64,000 nucleotides of DNA from Streptomyces sp. Q6 (GCF_036967205.1 NZ_CP146022.1:3844001-3908000); one strand, 5' to 3'; counted from the stretch's first letter, positions 36,813 through 45,790 are shown. Numbers and translations are program-made. The notes: generated by a model not told the origin, from the sequence alone.

Positions 36813-37244
36813 TCAAGCGGGAGCCTCCACCGACAGCCCGGCGTCACGTGCGGCGTCGGCGAGCCGCTTGTCGTAGGTGACGAACGACGTGCGGCGTCGG
36901 CGAGCCGCTTGTCGTAGGTGACGAACGACGTGCGCCGCGACCCCCTCCGCAGGACTGTCGCCAAGTGCACCGCGTCCGAGCCCCGCACGGTCACGGGCTT
37001 CACGGTCTGCGCCAGGACCCGGGTGGCCGCGTCGCGTTCCAGCGGTTCGATGAGATCAAGCACCGGGTGCAGCCTCGTCACCGCCTCCGGGGCGTAGCGG
37101 GCCAGGGCACGCGAGGCCTCGATCTCCAGCAGAACAGAGCTCGCCCCCGGTCTCCGCCCGCTCGTCGCGCCACGCACGCAGCGCCTGCGACTCGGCTTCC
37201 GCAGGGACGAGCTTCACGACCGCGGCCGTATCGAGAGAGATCAT
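36813..37244 (-). pseudogene. PIN-domain (VapC-like) toxin gene, disrupted
   Basis: RNase-type PIN toxin. The start MISLDTAAVVKLVPAEAESQ carries the first acidic residue; the later DAVHLATVLRRG and FVTYDKRLADAA segments follow in another frame. Two changes break it: one extra G in the run at 37144-37148 (plus-strand C run) and a 41-bp tandem duplication at 36851-36932. Removing both leaves 390 nt, exactly 130 codons, ending RLADAARDAGLSVEAPA. Its ATG overlaps the antitoxin TGA by one base. As written the reading frame stops at 37056, so no toxin is expected. Confidence 0.78.
36846..36937. repeat. 41-bp tandem duplication in the toxin gene
   Basis: Two identical copies at 36851-36891 and 36892-36932, with short shared sequence on both sides (ACGTG before, ACGTGCG after). 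41 is not a multiple of three, so it shifts the frame. Confidence 0.9.
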
Positions 37245-37477
37245 CAGCGCCGGCCTTCGCGATCGCGCGCGATCTCCGCTCCGGCATCGCCCCCGTCCGG
37301 CTCCCCTCTCGGCATCCGTGACACCGCCCGCCGCATGGCCGCCGCCCTCTCCTTGCGGAGAGCGGCCTCCCCTACGGCCTGCCGAACAGCGGCGGACCGG
37401 GAGTTGGCGTCGCCCGTGAGAACGTCCAGCGCATGTTCCGTCTCGGCATCGCTTCGGAGGGCGACGGTGTCAGCCAT
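37244..37477 (-). CDS. Ribbon-helix-helix type antitoxin
   Basis: 77 residues from ATG 37477: MADTVALRSDAETEHALDVL, then SRSAAVRQAVGEAALRKERA, then a charged tail for toxin binding. The VALRSD...HALDVLT region fits a ribbon-helix-helix DNA-binding head. Directly upstream of and coupled to the PIN toxin gene (TGATG). Intact although its toxin partner is broken. Confidence 0.72.
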   Translation of the reverse strand: MADTVALRSDAETEHALDVLTGDANSRSAAVRQAVGEAALRKERAAAMRRAVSRMPRGEPDGGDAGAEIARDREGRR

Positions 37478-37490
37478 GCCGGGCAGGCCA

Positions 37491-37531
37491 CGGAACCCCG
37501 CCCCGGATCCCGCTGCTCGATCGCCCCAGGG
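37491..37531 (-). repeat. Inverted, degenerate copy of the 68-bp intergenic element
   Basis: On the minus strand it contains GGCGATCGAGCAGCGGG and the GGGGC hairpin side of the element seen at 3476-3773. It is upstream of the antitoxin start. Confidence 0.6.
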
Positions 37532-37742
37532 GCCGGAACGGCCCGACCGTCGTCTCGCACGGCCCTGCCGAGTGGTGCGCAAGGGCGCGAACCGGCCGAG
37601 CCCCGTCGATTAACGGACAGCCTCCCGCCCCATCCGGACACGAACCGGCAAAACTTTGACGGCGGCCTGTCAAACGAGGGCTGCCCGGTGTCACTCTCTC
37701 CCCGCGCCCCCCACGCACTCTCCGGGTCACCAAGGAGTCCGA

Positions 37743-39362
37743 GTGAGACACCGCTCTACCGCTCCCCGCCTCGCCGCCCTCGTCGCCTCCGCCGCGATGG
37801 TCGTCCTCGGCGTCCAGACGGGCACGTCCGCCAGCGCCGCCGACCGCGCGGAAGGCGCCGCCGCCCTCCCCCTCAGCGCCTCCCAACGGGCCACGGCCCT
37901 CAAGGACGCGCAGGCCGACGCCTCCGCCACGGCCGGCCGGCTCGGCCTCGCCGACGGCGAGAAGCTCGTCGCCCGCGACGTCGTCAAGGACGCGGACGGC
38001 ACCGTCCACACCCGCTACGAGCGGACCTTCGACGGACTGCCCGTCCTCGGCGGTGACCTCGTCGTGCACACCGCGAAGGACGGCGCGCTCAAGGGCTCCA
38101 CGAAGGCCCGCAAGGGTGCGATATCCGTGGCGTCGACGGACGCCGCGACGAGCACCGCCGCCGCGAAGAAGTCCGCCGTCGCCGCCGACAAGTCCATCAA
38201 GGGCGCCGCCGCCGACTCCGTACGGAAGATCGTGTGGGCGGCCGACAAGTCCGCCGCGCCCGTGCTCGCGTACGAGACGGTCGTGACCGGGACCCAGAAG
38301 GACGGCACCCCCAGCGAGCTGCACGTCGTCACCGATGCCACCAGCGGCAAGGAGCTGTACCGCTACCAGGCCATCGAGAACGGCACGGGCGTCAGCGAGT
38401 ACAGCGGCACCGTCGCCGTCGGCAGCACCGCCTCCGCCTCCGGCGGCTTCGACCTGACCGACGGCGGGCGCGGCGGCCACAAGACGTACGACCTCAACGG
38501 CGGCACGTCCGGCACCGGCACCCTCTTCCACGACGCCGACGACACCTGGGGCGACGGGACGGTGAGCAACCGGCAGACCGCCGCCGTCGACGCCGCCTAC
38601 GGAGCCGCCGAGACCTGGGACTTCTACAAGGAAGCCTTCAACCGCAACGGCATCGCCGGTGACGGCAAGGCCGCCTACAGCCGCGTCCACTACGGCAACG
38701 CGTACGTCAACGCCTTCTGGAACGACAGCTGCTTCTGCATGACGTACGGGGACGGGATCAGCAACCAGCACCCGCTGACCTCCCTCGACGTCGCCGGGCA
38801 CGAGATGAGCCACGGCCTCACCGCCGCCACCGCGGGCCTCAAGTACAGCCGCGAGTCCGGTGGTCTGAACGAGGCGACCTCCGACATCTTCGGCACCGCG
38901 GTGGAGTTCCACGCCGCCAACTCCGCGGACGTCGGCGACTACCTCATCGGCGAGAAGATCGACATCAACGGCGACGGCACCCCGCTGCGCTACATGGACA
39001 AGCCCAGCAAGGACGGCGGGTCCGCCGACTACTGGTCGCGCAGCGTGGGCCGCCTCGACGTGCACTACTCGTCCGGCGTCGCCAACCACTTCTTCTACCT
39101 GCTCAGCGAGGGCAGCGGCGCGAAGACCATCAACGGTGTCAGCTACAACTCGCCGACGTACAACGGCTCCTCGGTCACCGGCATCGGCCGGGACAAGGCC
39201 CAGCAGATCTGGTACAAGGCGCTGACGACGTACATGACGTCGTCGACGGACTACGCCGCCGCGCGCACCGCCACCCTCCAGGCGGCGTCCGACCTGTACG
39301 GCGCGAGCAGCGCCGAACGGGCGGCGGTCGCGGCCGCCTGGACCGGGGTCAACGTGAACTAG
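37743..39362 (+). CDS. Secreted M4 family (thermolysin-like) metalloprotease precursor
   Basis: 539 residues. Export signal, a long propeptide (FTP and PepSY-like segments), then the catalytic domain. The zinc site is GHEMSH (HEXXH, 353-357) with the third ligand Glu377 in GGLNEATSD, 24 residues later as in thermolysin. The C-terminal HYSSGVANHFFYL holds the catalytic His region. GTG 37743 follows AAGGAG. It should be secreted, self-processed and degrade extracellular protein. Confidence 0.93.
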   Translation: MRHRSTAPRLAALVASAAMVVLGVQTGTSASAADRAEGAAALPLSASQRATALKDAQADASATAGRLGLADGEKLVARDVVKDADGTVHTRYERTFDGLPVLGGDLVVHTAKDGALKGSTKARKGAISVASTDAATSTAAAKKSAVAADKSIKGAAADSVRKIVWAADKSAAPVLAYETVVTGTQKDGTPSELHVVTDATSGKELYRYQAIENGTGVSEYSGTVAVGSTASASGGFDLTDGGRGGHKTYDLNGGTSGTGTLFHDADDTWGDGTVSNRQTAAVDAAYGAAETWDFYKEAFNRNGIAGDGKAAYSRVHYGNAYVNAFWNDSCFCMTYGDGISNQHPLTSLDVAGHEMSHGLTAATAGLKYSRESGGLNEATSDIFGTAVEFHAANSADVGDYLIGEKIDINGDGTPLRYMDKPSKDGGSADYWSRSVGRLDVHYSSGVANHFFYLLSEGSGAKTINGVSYNSPTYNGSSVTGIGRDKAQQIWYKALTTYMTSSTDYAAARTATLQAASDLYGASSAERAAVAAAWTGVNVN

Positions 39363-39388
39363 CGCGCCGCGTCACATCGGCGGGCGGA

Positions 39389-40792
39389 TCAACGGGACCG
39401 CTGCGGCTTGCCTCTGCCGTAGAGCCAGTCCTCCCAGACCCCGGCAAGGGCCTCTTCCTTGCCGGGGTTCCGCTTCTCCACGTATGCCGTGAAGTCGTCC
39501 GTGTCCGCGTTCCCGTACCTGTGGTCGGTCGGCCAGCTCCGCAGGAGCTTCGCGAACGCGGCGTCGCCGATCACCTGGCGGACGCGGTGCAGGACCATCG
39601 CGCCGCGTTCGTAGACCGGCGCGTCCGAGATGTGCGCGGCGCTGGGCGGGTCGGCGGGCGGGAAGGACCAGACGGCGTCGCTCCCGTCGGTGTCGTAGAG
39701 GGCCTCGAAGGTCCGCTGCGCCGTGTCGCCCCCGTGGTCCTCCTCCCACAGCCACTCGGCGTACGTCGCGAAGCCCTCGTTGAGCCACATGTCCTGCCAC
39801 GACTTCGGGGTGACCGAGTCGCCGTACCACTGGTGCGCCAGCTCGTGGACGAGCAGGCCGATGTCGGGGGCGCCGGGGAAGACCGGGCGGTTCTGCGTCT
39901 CCAGGGCGTAGCCCGCGGCGCCGTCGCGGGCGACGATCGCGCCGGTGGAGGAGAACGGGTACGGGCCGAAGTTCTCCGCCTCCCACGCGACGACCTCGGG
40001 GAGCCGGCCGAGCACCTTCGCGCTCGCCGCCGCCTCCTGGGGATCGACGGCCGTGTAGACCGGCAGTCCGGAGGGTGTCGTGGACCGGCTCGTCTCGAAA
40101 CGGCCGATCGCGACCGTCGCCAGATAGCTCGCCATGGGCTGCGGGACGTGCCAGGCGTAGGTCGTCCCCGCGCCGTCGGCGGAGGTCCGCGTACTCTTCG
40201 ACTCGCCGTTGGAGACGGCCTTCAGGCCCTTGGGGACGGTGACCGTGATGTCGTACGTCGCCTTGTCCGACGGGTGGTGGTTGCCGGGGAACCAGGCCAT
40301 CGAACCGGTGGGCTCGCCGAGCCCGAGCGCGCCGTCGGGGGTCCGCAGCCAGCCCTCCCGCGAACCGTCCGGGTCGGTGATGGTGGCGGGCTCTCCGGAG
40401 TAGCGGACGACGGTGCGGAACGTGGCGCCCCGCCGGAGTTCGTCGTGCGGCCTGACCGTCACCTCGTGCCCGGCGCGGCTGGCCGTGGCGGGCTCGCCGT
40501 CGACCGTGACGCTCCGGACCTTCATCCCGGTCAGGTCGAGGTTGAACGCGCTGAGGTCCTTCCCGGCCTTCGCCGTGATGTCGGCGGTGCCGGTCAGGCG
40601 GTGCGTGTCGGGGTCGTAGGACAGATCCAGGGCGTAGTGGCCGACGTCGTATCCGCCGTTGCCCAGCTTGGGGAAGTACGGGTCGCGCAGCCCGGCCCTG
40701 CCCGGGGTGCCGTGGACGCCGCCGTCGCAGGCGGTGAGGGCGGCGAGGACGGCGAGGGCCGGGAGGGCCACGAGGAGGCGGGGGGTGCGCAC
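39389..40792 (-). CDS. M1 family aminopeptidase-like lipoprotein
   Basis: 467 residues. Lipobox LAALTAC (Cys22), M1 N-terminal beta domain, then the catalytic domain with the zinc site VHELAHQWYGDS and the third ligand in WLNEGFATYAEWLWEED. The GAMEN-type substrate motif appears as GYALETQNRP. Short compared with PepN-type enzymes, in line with secreted/lipoprotein M1 members. Convergent with the M4 protease, suggesting a protein-scavenging locus. Confidence 0.92.
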   Translation of the reverse strand: MRTPRLLVALPALAVLAALTACDGGVHGTPGRAGLRDPYFPKLGNGGYDVGHYALDLSYDPDTHRLTGTADITAKAGKDLSAFNLDLTGMKVRSVTVDGEPATASRAGHEVTVRPHDELRRGATFRTVVRYSGEPATITDPDGSREGWLRTPDGALGLGEPTGSMAWFPGNHHPSDKATYDITVTVPKGLKAVSNGESKSTRTSADGAGTTYAWHVPQPMASYLATVAIGRFETSRSTTPSGLPVYTAVDPQEAAASAKVLGRLPEVVAWEAENFGPYPFSSTGAIVARDGAAGYALETQNRPVFPGAPDIGLLVHELAHQWYGDSVTPKSWQDMWLNEGFATYAEWLWEEDHGGDTAQRTFEALYDTDGSDAVWSFPPADPPSAAHISDAPVYERGAMVLHRVRQVIGDAAFAKLLRSWPTDHRYGNADTDDFTAYVEKRNPGKEEALAGVWEDWLYGRGKPQRSR

Positions 40793-40841
40793 CTCGTGAT
40801 CCTATGACCGCTTATGCCCGGGGGGCGGGTCCGCGGCCCGG

Positions 40842-41953
40842 CTACAGCACGGCTATGCCCAACGGCCGTTCCCCGGCGGCCAGTCTGCGGGTGTCGCCGC
40901 TGCCGAGGTCGACGACGGTGATGCCGTTCCAGTAGCCGTCGCGGGTGAAGCCGCCGGTGACGTACGCGGTGCGGCCGTCGGCGGAGACGGCGACGTCCTC
41001 GTGCGGCCCTTCGAGCGGGACGACCTTCTCCTTGCCGTCCTTCGTCCGCACCGTCAGGGAGGGGCCCTCGTCCTCGGCCGGGTCGATCGGGCCCGTGCCG
41101 ACGGCGAGCAGGGTGCCGTCGGGGGTGATCGTCACGCCGTGCTGATGGGTGTCGGCCGTCATCCGCTCGACGGTCGAGCGGCCGGTCCGCGGGTCGAGCA
41201 CGACGAGCCGCTCGCCCTCGAAGGGCAGCAGCAGCTTGCCGTCGGACGGCCGGACGGCGGCGTAGTGCGGCTTGAGCCAGGAGCCGAGGCCGCCCTCGGT
41301 GCCGTAGGGGGCGACCTCGATGCGGCGCGTGTCGTGCGTGCGCGCGTCGACGACCGTGACGTCGAACGAGTCGTGGTCGGTCGCGTACACCTCCCGGCCG
41401 TCGCGCGACACGTCGACGTCGAAGGGGCGGCGGCCGACATCCGTGGTGTCGGTGACCGTCCGCGTCCTGGTGTCGATGGTCTCCAACGCGCCCGCTCCGC
41501 CCGGGACGTTGACGCCCACGTACACGTGCTCGCCGTCGGGCGCGAGGGCGATGCCCATGCCGCCGCCGCGGTACTCGCCGTCGGTCACGGGGCCCAGGTT
41601 CCGCGTCTCGTACGGGACGAGGTCCATACGCTCGCGGGTCGCCGTGTCGACGACGGCGACGCCCTCGGCGGTGGCGACCCAGGCGCGCCCGTCGGCGCCG
41701 ACGGCCAGGCCGTAGGGGGCCCGGCCGACCTTCACCGAGTCGACGGGGCCCCGGTCCGGGTCGACGAAGGTGACGGTGTCGGCACCGAAGTCGGCGACGA
41801 GCAGCGTGCCGTCCGGGGTACGGCCCGAGGGGCGGGCGCGGCCGAAGTGGCCTGGTCCGTGAGCCGGTCGGCGGGCTCGGCCTCGTCCCGCGTCGCCGCG
41901 CAGCCGGTGGCGAGCACGGCGGCGGCCAGGGCGGCGAGGGCCGCGCGCCTCAC
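40842..41953 (-). pseudogene. Beta-propeller (YncE-like) lipoprotein, frameshifted
   Basis: Seven-bladed propeller of the YVTN/YncE type, likely extracytoplasmic; ligand unknown. The lipoprotein signal (LAAAVLATGC, Cys18) from GTG 41953 and about 35 residues are in one frame; DGTLLVADFGADTVTFVDPD and all later blades (VGRAPYGLAVGADGRAWVAT, continuing) are in a frame shifted by one base. The break is about 41855-41870 and fits one lost base. Upstream the ankyrin gene would overlap its GTG if its own frame error is repaired. Confidence 0.75.
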
Positions 41954-41963
41954 CGTACGGCCC

Positions 41964-42536
41964 TCAGCAGACCGGCGATCTCGGGAAGCCGCGCCGCTCG
42001 GCGTGGTCGAGCGGCGTGAGGCCGTCGCCGTCGGGCAGGCCGGGCGTCGCGCCCGCGGTGATGAGCAGCTCCACGATCTCCTGGTGCGCGCGGCCGCCGT
42101 CGCCGAGGATCACGGCCTCCAGGAGGGCGGTCCAGCCCAGCCGGTTGACGTGGTCGACGTCGATGTCGGTCTCGCGCAGCACGGCCCGTACGTAGTCGAC
42201 GTGGCCGCGCTCGGAGGCGGGGATGAGGGAGACGCCGCCGAACCGGTTGGTGACCTTCAGGTCCGGGCGGGCGGGCAGCAGCGTCCGCATCATGGCGACG
42301 CTGCCGGTGACACCCGTGACCAGCCAGGCGCTGTCGTCACGGTCGTCCTGCGCGTTCGGATCGGCACCGGCCGCGACGAGGATCTCGGCCGCGGCCACGT
42401 GGTCGTTCAACGCGGCGAGCAGCAAAGGGGTGCGGCGGTGGGCGTCGCGGGCCTCGGGGTCGGCGCCCGCGGCGAGGGCGGCGCGGACGGCCGCGGCGTC
42501 GCCGGTGCGGGCCGCTTCCAGCAGGGTGCGGTTCAT
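41964..42536 (-). CDS. Ankyrin-repeat protein, 3' end probably frameshifted
   Basis: 190 residues as written, about five ankyrin repeats (AAVRAALAAGADPEARDAHR; LLLAALNDHVAAAEILVAAG). Likely a protein-binding scaffold, partner unknown. ATG 42536 follows GGAAGG. The end as read, GFPRSPVC, is abnormal; adding one C in the run at 41983-41985 gives GFPEIAGLLRAVR and a TGA at 41950-41952 that overlaps the next gene's GTG (GTGA). The repaired pair is therefore a coupled operon. Confidence 0.75.
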   Translation of the reverse strand: MNRTLLEAARTGDAAAVRAALAAGADPEARDAHRRTPLLLAALNDHVAAAEILVAAGADPNAQDDRDDSAWLVTGVTGSVAMMRTLLPARPDLKVTNRFGGVSLIPASERGHVDYVRAVLRETDIDVDHVNRLGWTALLEAVILGDGGRAHQEIVELLITAGATPGLPDGDGLTPLDHAERRGFPRSPVC

Positions 42537-42627
42537 CGGGACCTTCCGAGTGAGGCGGCGGGGCTGGAGCACCGCTCCGCCCACGCGCCGTCGCAGGTGT
42601 TGTGTCATGGGCGGGTGCCACACCATC

Positions 42628-42656
42628 GTGGTTGCTCGCGCGGTTCCCCGCGCCCC
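42628..42656. repeat. Dispersed repeat, TGCTCGCGCGG type
   Basis: Second copy of the pattern at 25953-25984 (GTGGTTGCTCGCGCGGTTCC, then CCGCGCCCC), adjoining the hbpS terminator. Confidence 0.6.
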
Positions 42657-42688
42657 GGGACGCGCACCTTCGGTGCGGCGTCCCGGGG
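42653..42688 (-). terminator. Terminator after hbpS
   Basis: Long hairpin: 11-bp outer stem and 5-bp inner stem with a single bulged base and 3-nt loop, about 30 bp beyond the hbpS stop. Confidence 0.75.
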
Positions 42689-42716
42689 GCCGGCGGGGAA
42701 ACCTGCCGGGTACGTC

Positions 42717-43280
42717 CTACTTCGCCAGCTCGGCCACGCCGGCCTGGGCGAACTTCTCGTCCAGATCGCCGGACGGGGCGCCCGCGACGCCGATGCCGGC
42801 GATCGGGGCGTTGTCGGCGGTGACCGGGGCGCCGCCGGCGAGGAACAGCGTGCCGGGGATGTCCTTCAGGGTCGGGGCCGACTCCAGGCGCTTGGTCAGC
42901 TCCGAGGTGGGGGCGTTCCACGAGACGGCGGTGAACGCCTTCTTCTCGGCCGCCTCGTAGGACTGCGGGCCCGCGCCGTCGCCGCGCAGGGTCAGGATCG
43001 TGTTGCCGTTGCGGTCGACGATCGCGACGGAGACCTTCTGGTTCTCCTTCTTCGCGGCGTCGAGGACGGCCTCGGCGGCGTCCTGGGCGGCGTCGATCGT
43101 CAGGTGCTTCGTCTGGAGGGTGTTGCCCGCCTTCACCGCGGCGGGCTTGGCGGCGGCCGGAGCGGCGGTGTCGGCGGCGCTCGCCGAGTAGGCGCCGACG
43201 CCACCGAGGGCGACGGCCGCGGCGAGGGCGGAGCCGGTGAGGACGCGGGTGCGCTTCGAGACCTTCTTGACGTGCTTCAT
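42717..43280 (-). CDS. hbpS: Extracellular heme-binding protein HbpS
   Basis: 187 residues. Signal peptide (basic KHVKKVSKRTRV, hydrophobic core, ASA cleavage region), then the GlcG/HbpS domain (AQDAAEAVLDAAKKENQKVS; VAIVDRNGNTILTLRGDGAG; GVAGAPSGDLDEKFAQAGV). In S. reticuli HbpS binds heme, is oxidised by peroxide/iron stress and controls the SenS kinase. The senS-senR pair is encoded divergently next door, which supports the assignment. ATG 43280 follows GGAG at 9 nt. Confidence 0.93.
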   Translation of the reverse strand: MKHVKKVSKRTRVLTGSALAAAVALGGVGAYSASAADTAAPAAAKPAAVKAGNTLQTKHLTIDAAQDAAEAVLDAAKKENQKVSVAIVDRNGNTILTLRGDGAGPQSYEAAEKKAFTAVSWNAPTSELTKRLESAPTLKDIPGTLFLAGGAPVTADNAPIAGIGVAGAPSGDLDEKFAQAGVAELAK

Positions 43281-43369
43281 GAGGAACAACTCCAGGGGGA
43301 AAGGGGTGGGGCGGGGTCCGGCTCTCCGGTTCCGCCCGGTCGCCGCCGTCCCGCTCTGACATCAATCCT

Positions 43370-43392
43370 GGGTCCGGAACCGGCCCGGACCC
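43370..43392. promoter_or_regulatory. Inverted repeat between hbpS and senS, possible SenR site
   Basis: GGGTCCGG-N7-CCGGACCC, 23 bp, centred in the divergent promoter region; a second small palindrome GACCGGTTGGTC follows at 43400-43411. SenR is reported to bind inverted repeats near its target genes; the match here is by position, not by a known consensus. Confidence 0.45.
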
Positions 43393-43539
43393 ATCGACGG
43401 ACCGGTTGGTCGCGGCGTGCCGAGCAGCCGACACCGGGGTCATCCGATCGGTTGACCCCGGGGGCGGACGGCCGGGCGACAATGACAGTGTTTGCCCAGT
43501 TCGGAGCCCGTACGTGCAGGGGTCGATGAGGAGGTGGCC

Positions 43540-44790
43540 GTGGCCGAGGCCAGAAACCCGGTGCGCGCCGCCCGGTCGTACGAGAACGACACCCGGTGGC
43601 TGACGGTCGTCATGCACGCCGCGTTCTTCCTGCTGCTCGCCGTCGCCCTCGCACGGTTCCTGCTGCGTCACCCCGGCGGCGCCCGGACGCCCTGGATCAT
43701 CGCCCTCAGCGTGGTCCTCGCGGTGCTGTACGTCGCCGGTGTCGCCCTCGACAACCCGCGGCGCCGCACGGCCGTGCGGCGGCTCTGGCTGGCCCTGGTG
43801 GTCGCGGTGGTCGTCGTGCTCGTCGGCCTCGCGCCGAGCTTCGCCTGGGTCGGGGTCCCGCTCTTCTACACCGGTCTGCGCACCCTGCCCACCCGCGCGG
43901 CCCTCGTCCTCGTGGGCCTGCTGACCGTGCTGGTCGTCGCCTCCCAGGTGCGGCTCGCCGGGCGCTGGGACCCGGACCTGGTGCTCGGCCCGCCGGCCGT
44001 CTCCGCGCTCGCCGCCGCCGTCTTCCTCCAGATGCAGCGGCAGTCGGCGCGCCAGCGGGCGCTGATCGACGACCTGATCCGTACGCGCCGTGAACTGGCC
44101 GCGTCCGAACGCCGCGAGGGCACGCTGGCCGAGCGGCAGCGGCTCTCCATGGAGATCCACGACACCCTCGCGCAGGGCCTGTCGAGCCAGCAGATGCTGT
44201 TGCAGGCGGCGGACCGGGTGTGGGACTCGGCGCCGGACAAGGCGCACACGCACGTGCGCACCGCCGCGTCGATCGCCGAGCACAACCTCGTCGAGGCGCG
44301 CCGCTTCGTGCACGACCTGGCGCCCGCGGACCTCGCGCGCGGCGGCGGCCTGGAGCAGGCGCTGCGGGCGCTCGCCGGACGGGAGTCGGGCGAGCGGCTG
44401 ACCGTACGGGTCCACGTCGACGCCGCCGAGAGCGCCCGGGGCGCGGAGCTTCCCGACCGGGTGCGGTCGGGCCTGCTGCGGATCGCGCAGGGCGCGCTGG
44501 CCAACGTACGGGAGCACTCCGGTGCGACCACGGCGGCGGTGACGCTGACGCTGCTCGACGACGACCGGGCGCTGCTCGACATCGCCGACGACGGCCACGG
44601 CTTCGACCCGGCGGCGGTGTCCGCGGCTCCCTCCGGCGTACGGGGCCACGGTCTTCCGGCGATCCGGGCGCGGGTCCACCAGCTCGGCGGCACCCTGACG
44701 ATCGAGTCGGCCCCCGGCGAGGGGACGGTCCTCTCGGTCTCGGTCCCGCTCGGATCCGTCTCGGTCCCCCTCGAACCACGGGCCCCTTGA
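43540..44790 (+). CDS. senS: Sensor histidine kinase SenS
   Basis: About 416 residues. Five membrane segments in the first 190 residues form the sensor part, followed by a dimerisation helix with the phospho-His in RQRLSMEIHDTLAQGLSS (HisKA_3 group) and an HATPase domain (NVREHSGATTAAVT; DIADDGHGFDP; GHGLPAIRARV). In S. reticuli HbpS docks outside and SenS autophosphorylates on oxidative stress. GTG 43540 is chosen as it is 5 nt after GAGGAGG. Upstream of senR, 73 bp. Confidence 0.93.
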   Translation: MAEARNPVRAARSYENDTRWLTVVMHAAFFLLLAVALARFLLRHPGGARTPWIIALSVVLAVLYVAGVALDNPRRRTAVRRLWLALVVAVVVVLVGLAPSFAWVGVPLFYTGLRTLPTRAALVLVGLLTVLVVASQVRLAGRWDPDLVLGPPAVSALAAAVFLQMQRQSARQRALIDDLIRTRRELAASERREGTLAERQRLSMEIHDTLAQGLSSQQMLLQAADRVWDSAPDKAHTHVRTAASIAEHNLVEARRFVHDLAPADLARGGGLEQALRALAGRESGERLTVRVHVDAAESARGAELPDRVRSGLLRIAQGALANVREHSGATTAAVTLTLLDDDRALLDIADDGHGFDPAAVSAAPSGVRGHGLPAIRARVHQLGGTLTIESAPGEGTVLSVSVPLGSVSVPLEPRAP

Positions 44791-44863
44791 GGAGCGCGGG
44801 GGACCACCCCGCCCCGCCACGACGGCGCCCGACCCGACCGCACCCACCAGGAGGCACCACCAC

Positions 44864-45511
44864 ATGACCGGCCCCGCCGAGCCGCCCACCCGGATCCTGC
44901 TCTGCGACGACCACGTGGTCGTGCGGGCCGGGCTGCTCGCCCTCCTGGACAGCGCCCCGGACATCGAGGTCGTCGGCGAGGCGGGCACCGGCGAGGAGGC
45001 CGTCGCCCTCGCCGCGAAACTGTCCCCGGACGTGGTCCTGATGGACCTCCAGCTCGGCGACGGCATCGACGGCGTCGAGACGACCCGCCGCCTCACGTCC
45101 GCCGACCCGGGCGGCAGACCCCACGTCCTCGTCCTCACCACGTACGACACCGACGCCGACATCACCCGCGCCATCGAGGCCGGCGCCACGGGCTACCTCC
45201 TGAAGGCCGAGCGCCCGGAGGAACTGTTCGCCGCGATCCACGCCGCCGCTCAGGGCCGTACGACGCTGTCCGCCCCGGTCGCCAGCCGCGTCATGGCCAA
45301 CATGCGCAAGCCGCGGCCCACCCTCACCGACCGCGAGCGCGACATCCTCGCCCAGCTCGCGCACGGGCTCGGCAACCGGGACATCGCCAAGGCCCTGTTC
45401 ATCAGCGAGGCCACCGTGAAGACGCACCTCGGCCGGATCTACGACAAGCTCGGCGTCGACACCCGGGCGGGCGCGGTCGCGGTGGCGAAGGAGCAACGAC
45501 TGCTGCCCTGA
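44864..45511 (+). CDS. senR: Response regulator SenR, NarL/LuxR type
   Basis: 215 residues. Receiver domain with ILLCDDHVVVRAGLLALLDS and phospho-Asp in VVLMDLQLGDG, then a LuxR-type HTH (LTDRERDILAQLAHGLGNRD; ISEATVKTHLGRIYDKLGV). Partner of SenS; known targets in S. reticuli are the furS-cpeB catalase-peroxidase genes and hbpS. Those catalase genes are not in this window. Confidence 0.94.
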   Translation: MTGPAEPPTRILLCDDHVVVRAGLLALLDSAPDIEVVGEAGTGEEAVALAAKLSPDVVLMDLQLGDGIDGVETTRRLTSADPGGRPHVLVLTTYDTDADITRAIEAGATGYLLKAERPEELFAAIHAAAQGRTTLSAPVASRVMANMRKPRPTLTDRERDILAQLAHGLGNRDIAKALFISEATVKTHLGRIYDKLGVDTRAGAVAVAKEQRLLP

Positions 45512-45560
45512 GCCCGGCGACTCCCCTCAGCCCCGCGACTCCCCTCAGCCCCGCCGCCCA

Positions 45561-45790
45561 CGAGCCAGGGTCCGCCGCCCGCGAGCCAGGGTCCGGCGCC
45601 CGCGAGCCAGGGTCCGGCGCCCGTGAGCCGGGGCCCGCCGCCCGCGAGCCGCGGTCCGGCGCCCGTGAACCGAGGCCCGCCCCCACAAGCCGCGATCCGG
45701 CGCCCGCGAGCCACGGCCCGCCGCCCGCGAACCAAGGCCCGCCCCCAGCCACGGCCCGGCTCCCGTGCGCCCGGGTCCGGCGCCCGTGAC
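45561..45790. repeat. 21-bp minisatellite, about ten copies
   Basis: Imperfect tandem copies of CGAGCCAGGGTCCGGCGCCC plus G. Six copies from 45561 to 45686 are exactly 21 bp; the seventh (45687-45706) is 20 bp, then spacing degrades to 45790. A two-copy 18-bp repeat (GCGACTCCCCTCAGCCCC) precedes it at about 45518-45553. It lies between senR and the next gene. The array is open as heptapeptides on both strands (PASRGP; SRAPDPG), so coding potential there is not evidence of a gene. Confidence 0.85.
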
